Shown in pieces: positions 1-6,057 of a DNA stretch of 8,162 bases. The first letter of the stretch is position 1. Every line of letters starts with the position of its first letter. A program made the position numbers and the translations under genes. The notes beneath the pieces were generated by a model that did not search any database, was not told the origin of the DNA, and saw only the letters and a program-made list of their open reading frames with translations. This DNA comes from Sulfuricurvum sp. IAE1 (GTDB lineage Bacteria; Campylobacterota; Campylobacteria; Campylobacterales; Sulfurimonadaceae), in NCBI GenBank assembly GCA_945867285.1, contig CAMBHX010000070.1, positions 1-8,162 on the forward strand, read 5' to 3'.

Positions 1-1
1 A

Positions 2-1846
2 CTGGATGCTCAAACACTCCAAATACTCGAAGATATTTACCGCCCTTTTAAGGAGAAGAAAAATACTCGTGCAGCATCAGCAATAGCTGCAGGACTTGAA
101 CCATTGGCAAATATTTTAAAGAGTGGTCGATTGGAGTTGAGAGAATTTCAAATTAAAGCACATGAGTTTGTCAAAGGATCGGTAAAGTCGGTAGATGTTG
201 CGGTGCAAGGGGCAAAAGATATTGTAGCGGAGCAGTATAGTGATGATCCCAAAGAACGTGAGTACTGGAGAAAACAGTTTGTGGAGTATTCTAGTTTTGA
301 GATAAAAGGGACAAAATCACTCAAAGAAGAGGGATTATTTGCCAAATTGGCGGGAAAAGAGGAACGGATTTCCTCTATACCTTCTCATCGTTATTTAGCG
401 ATGATGCGAGGAGTCCATGAAAAAGAGTTAAGTGTCAAGATTTCCTACGATATGCAGCGGGTGGAAAATGCAATACAACAGTATCGACTTCCAAGAAATG
501 CTGCTAGCAGTAAAACATTATTGCTTGAAGCGTATTTGGATGGTTTTAAGCGATTGTTATTCCCTTCATTGGAACGAGAAATACACGCTAGTATCAAGGA
601 GCGTGCTGATATAGGAGCCATCAGTACTTTTGGAAAAAATCTCACACAGCTTCTCAATACCCCTCCTGTAACCAAACGAGTCATCTTGGGAGCTGATCCG
701 GCGTATCGCACGGGATGCAAGCTTGCTGTGGTCGATGAGCATGGGAAATATCTATCGCACGCTGTTATCTATCCAACCCCACCGCAAAGTGATTACAGTG
801 CGTCTGCAAAAGTGATAAAAGAACTGACCCAAAAATATAATATTACGGGTGTTGCTATTGGAAATGGGACGGGCTCACGAGAGACACAAGAATTTTTTGC
901 TCGTGTAAACAAAGAAGAGGGACTAAATTTGGCTTATACTGTGGTCTCAGAGGCGGGAGCATCGGTTTATTCGGCATCCAAAATCGCTCAAGAAGAGTAT
1001 CCACAACTGGATGTGACGATACGAGGTGCTATTTCTATCGCCCAGCGTCTTCGTGATCCGATGGCAGCATTGGTCAAAATCGATCCAAAATCGTTGGGAA
1101 TAGGGCAGTATCAGCACGATGTGGATCAAAAGCTTTTGGAAAAAAAGCTAGGAGAAGTGACCGAAGATTTGGTCAATCGTATCGGTGTTGATCCTAACAG
1201 TGCATCAGTGTCATTGCTGTCGTATGTAGCGGGAGTGGGGACAAAAATAGCCAAATCGATCATAGAACATCGAGAAAAAATAGGAGTATTCAAAAGCAAA
1301 CAAGAGCTATTAAAAGTAAAAGGGCTAGGAGCCAAAGCCTATGAGCAGTGTGCTGGATTTTTTCGTATACGTGAGGGGAAAAGTATTCTTGATAACACAG
1401 GTGTTCATCCTGAGAGTTATGATGTGGCACAAAAGCTTTTAAAAACGTATGATGTTGGATTGATTACCAAAGATCAAATTGGAAGTATGGCTAAAGAGTT
1501 TGGAATCGGAGAAGCAACACTTGGTGATATTGTCCACGAACTCAAAAAACCGGGATTTGACCCACGTGAGACACTGCCTCCAATTGTGTTTCGATCAGGT
1601 TTGAGTGACATCAAAGAGTTGCATGAAGGTTCAATTGTTTCGGGAGTCGTTCGAAATATTGCTGATTTTGGAGCCTTTGTGGATATTGGACTTAAAAATG
1701 ATGGACTTATTCATATATCACAAATGTCGCAAAAACGGATTGCCCATCCACTCGAAGTGTTAAGTGTCAATCAGCAATTAAGTCATATCCGAGTGTTGGA
1801 AGTAGATGTGCAAAAAGGAAAAGTTTCTCTTAGTTTGAGGGACTAA
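2..1846 (+). CDS. tex: Tex family RNA-binding transcriptional accessory protein, 5'-truncated by the window edge
   Basis: The reading frame is open from the first complete codon at base 2, so the start lies outside the window. The TTG at 104 is an internal Leu of a conserved 'GLEPLA' stretch, not a start. Of the protein 614 residues are visible; Tex proteins are usually about 700-780, so roughly 90-150 N-terminal residues are missing. Visible order: the helical N-terminal part with 'EDIYRPFK' and 'GLEPLA' typical of Tex; a YqgF/RuvX-like RNase H fold from about residue 225, with 'GADPAYRTG' (230-238), 'AIGNGTGSRET' (285-295) and 'SEAGASVYSAS' (316-326); tandem helix-hairpin-helix motifs (about 400-455, 'VAGVGTKIAKSI' and 'KVKGLGAKAYEQ'); and a C-terminal S1 RNA-binding domain (about 542-614, 'DFGAFVDIG', 'GLIHISQMS'). 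Family knowledge: Tex binds nucleic acid through S1 and acts on transcription/RNA metabolism in the cytoplasm. Its stop overlaps the convergent receiver-like gene by 17 bp. Base composition is clearly more GC-rich than the signalling genes downstream. Confidence 0.96.
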   Translation: MDAQTLQILEDIYRPFKEKKNTRAASAIAAGLEPLANILKSGRLELREFQIKAHEFVKGSVKSVDVAVQGAKDIVAEQYSDDPKEREYWRKQFVEYSSFEIKGTKSLKEEGLFAKLAGKEERISSIPSHRYLAMMRGVHEKELSVKISYDMQRVENAIQQYRLPRNAASSKTLLLEAYLDGFKRLLFPSLEREIHASIKERADIGAISTFGKNLTQLLNTPPVTKRVILGADPAYRTGCKLAVVDEHGKYLSHAVIYPTPPQSDYSASAKVIKELTQKYNITGVAIGNGTGSRETQEFFARVNKEEGLNLAYTVVSEAGASVYSASKIAQEEYPQLDVTIRGAISIAQRLRDPMAALVKIDPKSLGIGQYQHDVDQKLLEKKLGEVTEDLVNRIGVDPNSASVSLLSYVAGVGTKIAKSIIEHREKIGVFKSKQELLKVKGLGAKAYEQCAGFFRIREGKSILDNTGVHPESYDVAQKLLKTYDVGLITKDQIGSMAKEFGIGEATLGDIVHELKKPGFDPRETLPPIVFRSGLSDIKELHEGSIVSGVVRNIADFGAFVDIGLKNDGLIHISQMSQKRIAHPLEVLSVNQQLSHIRVLEVDVQKGKVSLSLRD

Positions 1847-2237
1847 GAGTGTTGGTTTTTTCATCGTAGTGATTACAGAATGTTTCAGTAAACTCCCGGA
1901 CCATACGAATAATATTTTTAATGGAGGTAGGATTGTTCAGACGTCGTACATTATGATGGCTAAGACAATCGGCACATCGTTGGATAATACAGTGTGGTGC
2001 ACTGCTAACAACCAATATGGCTTGTACAGGATTACGTTCTAAAATGTAGGAGGCAGATTCTTGACATGTATCAGTAGAGTGGTCTAATATGATTAAATCA
2101 TAACTCTCTTGGGTTAAAAATTTCTCTACATCTGTGTGATTAAGCACAACGTCAACCGTGCACACTATTGCTTCTTCGATAAACATTTTGCGTGTTTGTA
2201 CCTGCAATCCACTGTGGTCAATCATAAGTATTTTCAT
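1830..2237 (-). CDS. Stand-alone receiver-like (degenerate REC) protein with a Cys/His cluster
   Basis: A 135-aa protein with the layout of a single response-regulator receiver domain and no output domain. 'MKILMID' is strand 1, 'YDLIILDHS' gives the phosphoacceptor Asp52 position, and 'AILVVSSA' is strand 4 with Ser78/79 at the Thr/Ser switch position. Two usual active-site residues are altered: the second acidic residue after strand 1 is His8 (D7-H8 instead of DD/ED), and the invariant Lys before the cis-Pro is Asn102 ('LNNP'). Between strands 4 and 5 there is a cluster C83, C88, C91, H94, H95 ('CIIQRCADCLSHH'), in the alpha4 region that normally forms the output face. The start at 2237 is chosen because it gives a full strand 1. 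No Shine-Dalgarno precedes it; a TACAAT box ends 6 nt before the ATG, so the message may be leaderless. The 3' end overlaps tex tail-to-tail by 17 bp. It is likely a non-canonical regulator acting by protein contact; phosphorylation is uncertain and metal or redox sensing is only a guess. Confidence 0.82.
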   Translation of the reverse strand: MKILMIDHSGLQVQTRKMFIEEAIVCTVDVVLNHTDVEKFLTQESYDLIILDHSTDTCQESASYILERNPVQAILVVSSAPHCIIQRCADCLSHHNVRRLNNPTSIKNIIRMVREFTETFCNHYDEKTNTLSPSN

Positions 2238-2243
2238 GGTTTT

Positions 2244-2249
2244 ATTGTA
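2244..2249 (-). promoter_or_regulatory. Candidate -10 box for the receiver-like gene (possible leaderless start)
   Basis: On the minus strand the hexamer TACAAT (one mismatch to TATAAT) is followed by AAAACC and then the ATG at 2237. A start site 7 nt after the hexamer would fall on the A of the ATG, which would explain the absence of a ribosome binding site. No convincing -35 hexamer lies 16-18 nt upstream, where the sequence is occupied by a perfect inverted repeat. Inference from spacing only. Confidence 0.35.
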
Positions 2250-2256
2250 GCATTAA

Positions 2257-2271
2257 GCTCCATTATGGAGC
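2257..2271. repeat. Perfect inverted repeat GCTCCA-TTA-TGGAGC, candidate operator
   Basis: Six-bp arms flank a 3-nt centre; with one bulged G the symmetry extends into TTAA on both sides. Relative to the candidate -10 box at 2249-2244 on the minus strand, it covers roughly positions -20 to -34, where a repressor operator commonly sits. It is the most GC-rich patch in this intergenic region. There is no T-run on either side, so it does not look like an intrinsic terminator. Confidence 0.45.
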
Positions 2272-2398
2272 GTTAAAATATTCGACTAAAGGGCATTGTT
2301 TTGTAATCTATAATATTGATGTGATAACTTGGACACTAAATTGTAAGATGAATCCTACTTGGTAGAACTTGTATACTAGCTCCTCTATAGTAAGATAT

Positions 2399-2450
2399 AC
2401 ATCAATATCGACCTAAATGATTTAGCTCTTAAAAAAAGTAGGTTTGATGT
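2399..2450. repeat. Nested imperfect inverted repeat (potential hairpin)
   Basis: ACATCAA (2399-2405) and ACCTA (2411-2415), separated by TATCG, are complementary to the contiguous TAGGT (2439-2443) and TTGATGT (2444-2450), giving 12 potential pairs with a 5-nt bulge. An inner CTAAA-TGA-TTTAG hairpin (2413-2425) and an alternative pairing of CCTACTT (2354-2360) with AAGTAGG (2436-2442) also exist. These are AT-rich and could be fortuitous. The right arm overlaps the FNR-like box. Confidence 0.3.
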
Positions 2451-2457
2451 AAATCAA
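2444..2457. promoter_or_regulatory. FNR-type binding site, perfect TTGAT-N4-ATCAA
   Basis: The sequence reads TTGAT, GTAA, ATCAA, matching the full consensus of E. coli FNR (CRP/FNR superfamily). The centre is at 2450.5, about 67 or 76 bp upstream of the start sites predicted from the two TATAAT boxes at 2506 and 2515, which is within the range of upstream activator sites. Campylobacterota encode CRP/FNR-family regulators, but their exact recognition sequences differ between members, so the regulator is unknown. It most likely acts on the REC-PAS-PAS/WD40 operon downstream. Confidence 0.5.
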
Positions 2458-2476
2458 TAAAACATAAAATACTATG

Positions 2477-2497
2477 TTGCAACACTATTGCAACACT
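2477..2497. repeat. Two direct copies of TTGCAACACT, 11-bp period; candidate operator
   Basis: TTGCAACACT occurs perfectly at 2477-2486 and 2488-2497, one base apart, so the copies lie on the same face of the helix. The first copy sits inside a 10-bp perfect palindrome TGTTGCAACA (2475-2484). It lies immediately upstream of the tandem TATAAT repeats. A binding protein is not identifiable. Confidence 0.45.
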
Positions 2498-2503
2498 TCT
2501 GAT

Positions 2504-2529
2504 GTTATAATTGTTATAATTGTTAATAT
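2504..2529 (+). promoter_or_regulatory. Tandem GTTATAATT repeats with two -10 boxes, candidate promoter of the REC-PAS-PAS/WD40 operon
   Basis: GTTATAATT is repeated at 2504-2512 and 2513-2521, followed by the partial copy GTTAATAT (2522-2529). Each full copy holds an exact TATAAT (2506-2511 and 2515-2520). No good TTGACA-like -35 is at 17 bp; TTGCAA elements lie at 12, 21 and 23 bp, so activation by a bound regulator would make sense. Predicted start sites near 2518 or 2527 give a leader of about 65-75 nt. Confidence 0.5.
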
Positions 2530-2592
2530 AGATGTCTTTAGGTATATCTATTAGCAATACTTTAAACTATATGGTCTTTATAAGGGGTGTTG

Positions 2593-3819
2593 ATGTCATC
2601 CGATCCAGTTGATATATTTCAGCAGCTTCCCAAGTACACAAGAGGTATGAATATTCTCTATGTTGAAGATGAAGCTGAAGTTCGTACGGATTTCAAAAAA
2701 GTCCTTGAGCGTTTTTTTCAACAAGTAGATACAGCCACCAATGGCCTTGAAGGATTCAATAAATATCAAGAAAAAAAATATGACATCGTTCTTGCTGACG
2801 TATCTATGCCGATTATGAATGGTATAGAAATGATAGAGCGTATTAAGTCCATTCACCCCTCCCAGAAAATAATGGTTCTTACTGCATTTGAAGAATCAGA
2901 TGACTTAGTGAAACTGATAAACCTTGGAGTTTCAAAATTTGTTCGTAAGCCAATTAAATCACACCTTTTTTTTGAACAGCTTTTAGAAGTTGCTAGTGCT
3001 CTATACAATGTAAAAAAAGTCGAAGAACTCTACATAAAACTTGAAGAAAAGTCCAAGTTAAGTACTACCCTCTTGGAGCAATACAAATATGCAGTAGATG
3101 CTGCAACTATTGTTTCAAAAACAAATCATAAGGGGATTATTAATTATGCTAATGATGCTTTTTGTAAAATTTCAGGCTATCAATTAACCGAATTAATAGG
3201 TCAGCCTCATAATATTGTCCGTTCACCCAATAGTTCCTCTGAAGTATTCCGTCAGTTATGGTCAACAATTCAGTCTAAAAATGTATGGCAAGGAACACTT
3301 GAAAATCGTGCAAAAGCAGGTAACTTATACACGGTAAATGCAACTATTTTACCTATTCTTGATCCTGAAGACAATATCATCGAATATATTTGTATTCGTC
3401 AAGATATTACTGAACTTAAACGCCTTCAATTGGAAGAATTATCACAAAGCGTTGAAAAAGCTCGTGAAATTCAATGGGGTGAAATTATTCAATCACTTCC
3501 CACGGCAACTGTTATACTTAATCTGGAGTCTAAAGTCATATATAAAAATAAACTTTTTAATAGTTTGACAAATTATTCTATTGATGCTGCTGTTCCCATT
3601 GAAACTTATTTTATTCATAGTGATAAGTGTACTTGTAAACACTCATTGATTGATTGGAAAGAATGCCTCATTAATTTAGGCTTAGAGAGCGCACCTAGAC
3701 TTTTTTTAAATGTTAGTCCTGAGCCGGTTGAAGTACAAATTTTTATGAAATGCATTACAGCAAACAAACTTTACATCGCTTCTTTTATCCCAATAGATTT
3801 TATTGAGATTTTAGGCTGA
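2593..3819 (+). CDS. REC-PAS-PAS response-regulator protein without an output domain
   Basis: A cytosolic 408-aa protein. The ATG at 2593 is preferred over the GTG at 2587 because AAGGGG (2582-2587) lies 5 nt before it and would overlap the earlier start. Residues about 18-135 form an intact receiver domain: E25/D26, phosphoacceptor D69 ('LADVSMP'), T97 ('LTA') and K119-P120. A helical linker (about 138-163) leads to PAS1 (about 164-276). PAS1 has 'HNIVRSP' and 'LWSTI...VWQG', closely resembling the Aer aerotaxis PAS that binds FAD, although the usual H and D of 'HNIVRHPD' are S211 and N213. A second helical linker leads to a poorly conserved PAS-like domain (about 300-400) with C346, C348 and C358. 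No DNA-binding, GGDEF, EAL, HD-GYP or kinase domain is present, so output is probably by protein interaction. The WD40 gene starts 4 bp after its stop, and the triple-PAS kinase downstream is a plausible phosphodonor (inferred). Confidence 0.9.
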   Translation: MSSDPVDIFQQLPKYTRGMNILYVEDEAEVRTDFKKVLERFFQQVDTATNGLEGFNKYQEKKYDIVLADVSMPIMNGIEMIERIKSIHPSQKIMVLTAFEESDDLVKLINLGVSKFVRKPIKSHLFFEQLLEVASALYNVKKVEELYIKLEEKSKLSTTLLEQYKYAVDAATIVSKTNHKGIINYANDAFCKISGYQLTELIGQPHNIVRSPNSSSEVFRQLWSTIQSKNVWQGTLENRAKAGNLYTVNATILPILDPEDNIIEYICIRQDITELKRLQLEELSQSVEKAREIQWGEIIQSLPTATVILNLESKVIYKNKLFNSLTNYSIDAAVPIETYFIHSDKCTCKHSLIDWKECLINLGLESAPRLFLNVSPEPVEVQIFMKCITANKLYIASFIPIDFIEILG

Positions 3820-3823
3820 TACA

Positions 3824-5950
3824 GTGTTCATACTACAGCATAAACTGTATTGTCTTAATACCCCTATAGCTTCATGTATTATTGATGATTCACTCTTTAT
3901 TTTGGACAACTACTATGCCTATTATGATTATAATCTCACAACAATGGAGCTGAAAAAGACTCAAGTATTAGAAAAAAATCAACAGGCTCGATTTCCTTAT
4001 GACCATTCTTTTGCGATTTCCAACAGAGGTGATTTACTTATTAGTTATGCACAATACGCAAAAGCAAATCTTATTAATTTGACCACTTTGCCCTTAGTGC
4101 ATGAAACACTCCATTTTCATACTTTTCCGATCTATACTAGTTGCTTTAGTCCTCATGGTGAACTTCTTGCTATGGGCGGAGAAGATGGAAAAGTATTTTT
4201 GTATGATCTGCAATATAAAAAATGTTTTTCCCCTTTTGATAAACGACCAGATTATATCTCTAATATTGAATTTTCAACAAACTCCCGTTATATCACTATG
4301 AGCAGTTTTAACAATGTTACTGAGATTTTTGATCTTGAAAAACATGAATCTATTGGACATTTTAGTACATCATCAACAATTGAATGCTCGGTATTTACCC
4401 CTAGTTTAATTCTTTACACTGTAGGACGAAATGGTGAGGTTTATGCATGGAATGTTCAAACACAAGTATTGTCCAAACTTAATGTTGAAATTTTGGGATG
4501 GCCGACGCAAGTTATTTTGATGGGAGAAGACCATTTACTGATAGCCACACGTTCCAATCATATCACTTTATATAATCATAAGATGTCCCAAGTCGTGCGT
4601 GAAATTCTGGTTACAAAATCAGGAATTACTCAAATGGCTCTAAGAGATTCATTCTTAATGATTTGTTTTGTCGACGGTGAAATCCAAATAATCAATACTG
4701 AGGCATTTGTAGAAGAATTCTCAATACATCTTCATTTAAAAGAATATGAAAACGCATTTTTGTCCATTGAAAAAAATATTTTTTTAGTAACACTTCCCAT
4801 TATCGAACTATTTCACAAGGGATGGAGTGAGCAGCTTGAACAAGCTAAATCCCATCTTATGAAACATGAACTTAAGGAAGCCAATAAAACCATCTTGCCT
4901 TTTATGTTTCATCAGCAGTATAAAACTGAATGGGAATCTCATTTATTTAATGCGCGTCTATATACGCAATTTTATGTCAACGTCCATTCAGGCAATATCA
5001 TTATCGCATTTAAACTTGCAGAACTTTATCCATTTTTATTAAAAACGGATGAATATAATATCATAGAAGCTCAATGGTTAAAGCTTTACAAAAAAGCGAA
5101 ACAGCTTTTTAGACAAAACACAATAGCCTCCATAGATGAAGCAAAGAAACAACTTGAACCGTATCTTCAAATCCCTTCAAAAAAAGATTTAATTTATAAA
5201 TTGGAACAAAATTATTCTCAATTTTTAGATTCTGACAAACTTATTCGTGAGCGTGATTTTAAATCCTACTTTCTTTTAGTAGAAAAATATCCATTTTTAA
5301 AATTAGAAGAAGTATTCAAAAAAGTTTTAGAGATTGGTGATCGTACTTTTGTGAGGATGCTTATGTATGAAGCCGAGGGAGAACTGGATGAAGCTCTGAA
5401 AATCAGTACCTATTTACTTGATTTTATTCCCATGCGACCGTTAGTCAAAGAAGCGATAGAAGTTATTGAATCAAAAAAAATGCTTCAAAAAGCAATTCTT
5501 CATGAAGATATACAAAAAGTATACTTTTTAATTGACAAACACCCTGAATTTGCAATTCTTCCTTATTTTATTGAATTTCATACTCTCTTTCTTAATCTTA
5601 TAGCAAAAGCTGAACCCTATGCTACCGATGGTAAAATAGAAATTCTAATCAAACTATTATCAGATTATCTTTATATACCCTATACGCAAGCACGCGTTGC
5701 AGCATTATTTCGACATGCATACATTCAAGAATTACGCTATGAAAAAAAAATTGGGATACGTATAGTCGACTGGACTATGACACTGCATCTCTTTTGTAGC
5801 TACTTCGGTCTACATTCAGATCTTTTAGTTTATGTTGATGAACTAGAACTCTCAAGTGAGATTGATAATATTGATCCATTTAGCTATTTGGCTAACGGTT
5901 ATAGTCATCAAACGTATCCTCTCACTATGATTATTGTACAAGCTGACTAG
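3824..5950 (+). CDS. WD40-like beta-propeller plus alpha-solenoid protein, unknown function
   Basis: A 708-aa protein without signal peptide or clear transmembrane segment. GTG at 3824 is the first possible start after an in-frame TAG at 3812; it lies 4 bp after the preceding stop, with a weak AGG (3813-3815) 8 nt upstream, indicating translational coupling. Residues about 1-330 look like a seven-bladed propeller: degenerate WD40-type blades are clearest at about 102-131 ('SCFSPHGELLAMGGEDGKVF', 'LYDL'), 142-171 and 183-212 ('YTVGRNGEVYAWNV'), with weaker ones at about 3-37, 58-85, 225-251 and 265-292. Residues about 335-670 are predicted mostly helical with a loosely repeated motif: 'KLAELYPFL' (397-405), 'LVEKYPFL' (485-492) and 'LIDKHPEF' (569-576), each followed by an amphipathic helix. 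This suggests a TPR/HEAT-like solenoid. No catalytic motif is seen. Operon position suggests a scaffold or effector for the REC-PAS-PAS protein; this is inference. The gene is notably AT-rich. Confidence 0.85.
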   Translation: MFILQHKLYCLNTPIASCIIDDSLFILDNYYAYYDYNLTTMELKKTQVLEKNQQARFPYDHSFAISNRGDLLISYAQYAKANLINLTTLPLVHETLHFHTFPIYTSCFSPHGELLAMGGEDGKVFLYDLQYKKCFSPFDKRPDYISNIEFSTNSRYITMSSFNNVTEIFDLEKHESIGHFSTSSTIECSVFTPSLILYTVGRNGEVYAWNVQTQVLSKLNVEILGWPTQVILMGEDHLLIATRSNHITLYNHKMSQVVREILVTKSGITQMALRDSFLMICFVDGEIQIINTEAFVEEFSIHLHLKEYENAFLSIEKNIFLVTLPIIELFHKGWSEQLEQAKSHLMKHELKEANKTILPFMFHQQYKTEWESHLFNARLYTQFYVNVHSGNIIIAFKLAELYPFLLKTDEYNIIEAQWLKLYKKAKQLFRQNTIASIDEAKKQLEPYLQIPSKKDLIYKLEQNYSQFLDSDKLIRERDFKSYFLLVEKYPFLKLEEVFKKVLEIGDRTFVRMLMYEAEGELDEALKISTYLLDFIPMRPLVKEAIEVIESKKMLQKAILHEDIQKVYFLIDKHPEFAILPYFIEFHTLFLNLIAKAEPYATDGKIEILIKLLSDYLYIPYTQARVAALFRHAYIQELRYEKKIGIRIVDWTMTLHLFCSYFGLHSDLLVYVDELELSSEIDNIDPFSYLANGYSHQTYPLTMIIVQAD

Positions 5951-5993
5951 CTATATTATACAGCACGATCAATTCTTCACTGGGAATATTAAG

Positions 5994-6022
5994 TTGATAC
6001 AATATAGAGATTTTCTTATAAT
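5994..6022 (+). promoter_or_regulatory. Sigma-70-type promoter for the histidine kinase gene
   Basis: TTGATA (5994-5999) and TATAAT (6017-6022) are separated by exactly 17 bp, giving a predicted start near 6029 and a leader of about 29 nt. A second TATAAT at 6032-6037 has no matching -35. The kinase therefore probably has its own transcript in addition to any read-through from the WD40 gene, since no intrinsic terminator is visible in 5951-5993. Confidence 0.65.
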
Positions 6023-6046
6023 AAAAATAAGTATAATAGGTTTTTC

Positions 6047-6051
6047 GGAGG
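6047..6051 (+). promoter_or_regulatory. Strong ribosome binding site GGAGG
   Basis: GGAGG ends 6 nt before the ATG at 6058 and fixes that codon as the start. It is the strongest Shine-Dalgarno in the window, in contrast to the weak or absent sites of the WD40 and receiver-like genes. Confidence 0.75.
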
Positions 6052-6057
6052 TCAACA

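Larger units (their letters stand above)
2238..2592. other. AT-rich divergent intergenic region with clustered repeats and promoter elements
   Basis: About 355 bp without a supportable gene, separating the minus-strand receiver-like gene from the plus-strand REC-PAS-PAS gene. It holds the inverted repeat at 2257-2271, a TATAAT at 2309-2314 without a clear -35, a nested imperfect dyad at 2399-2450, an FNR-type palindrome at 2444-2457, a 10-bp direct repeat at 2477-2497, tandem 9-bp TATAAT-containing repeats at 2504-2521, and a short dyad at 2528-2551. The open frames in it are only a few codons long. An unannotated small RNA cannot be excluded but has no direct support. Confidence 0.6.

Noticed and set aside
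104..106. TTG as a start codon of tex
   Set aside because: The frame is open upstream to base 2 and the upstream residues match the Tex N-terminal region, so this is an internal Leu.
445..720. Minus-strand open frame inside tex, and similar short frames at 148-345, 947-1129 and 1126-1335
   Set aside because: These lie wholly within the conserved tex coding sequence, lack ribosome binding sites and encode nothing recognisable.
2257..2271. Inverted repeat as an intrinsic terminator
   Set aside because: The stem is short and no T-run follows on either strand; its position upstream of a start codon fits an operator better.
2596..2856. Minus-strand 86-codon open frame
   Set aside because: It is antisense to the conserved receiver domain and has low-complexity, hydrophobic shadow-like sequence. 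The plus-strand frames at 3338-3568 and 4101-4301 were dropped for the same reason.
5968..5998. ATCAA...TTGAT pair before the kinase gene as an FNR-type site
   Set aside because: The half-sites are 21 bp apart and in the wrong orientation for TTGAT-N4-ATCAA; TTGAT here is better explained as part of the -35 box.
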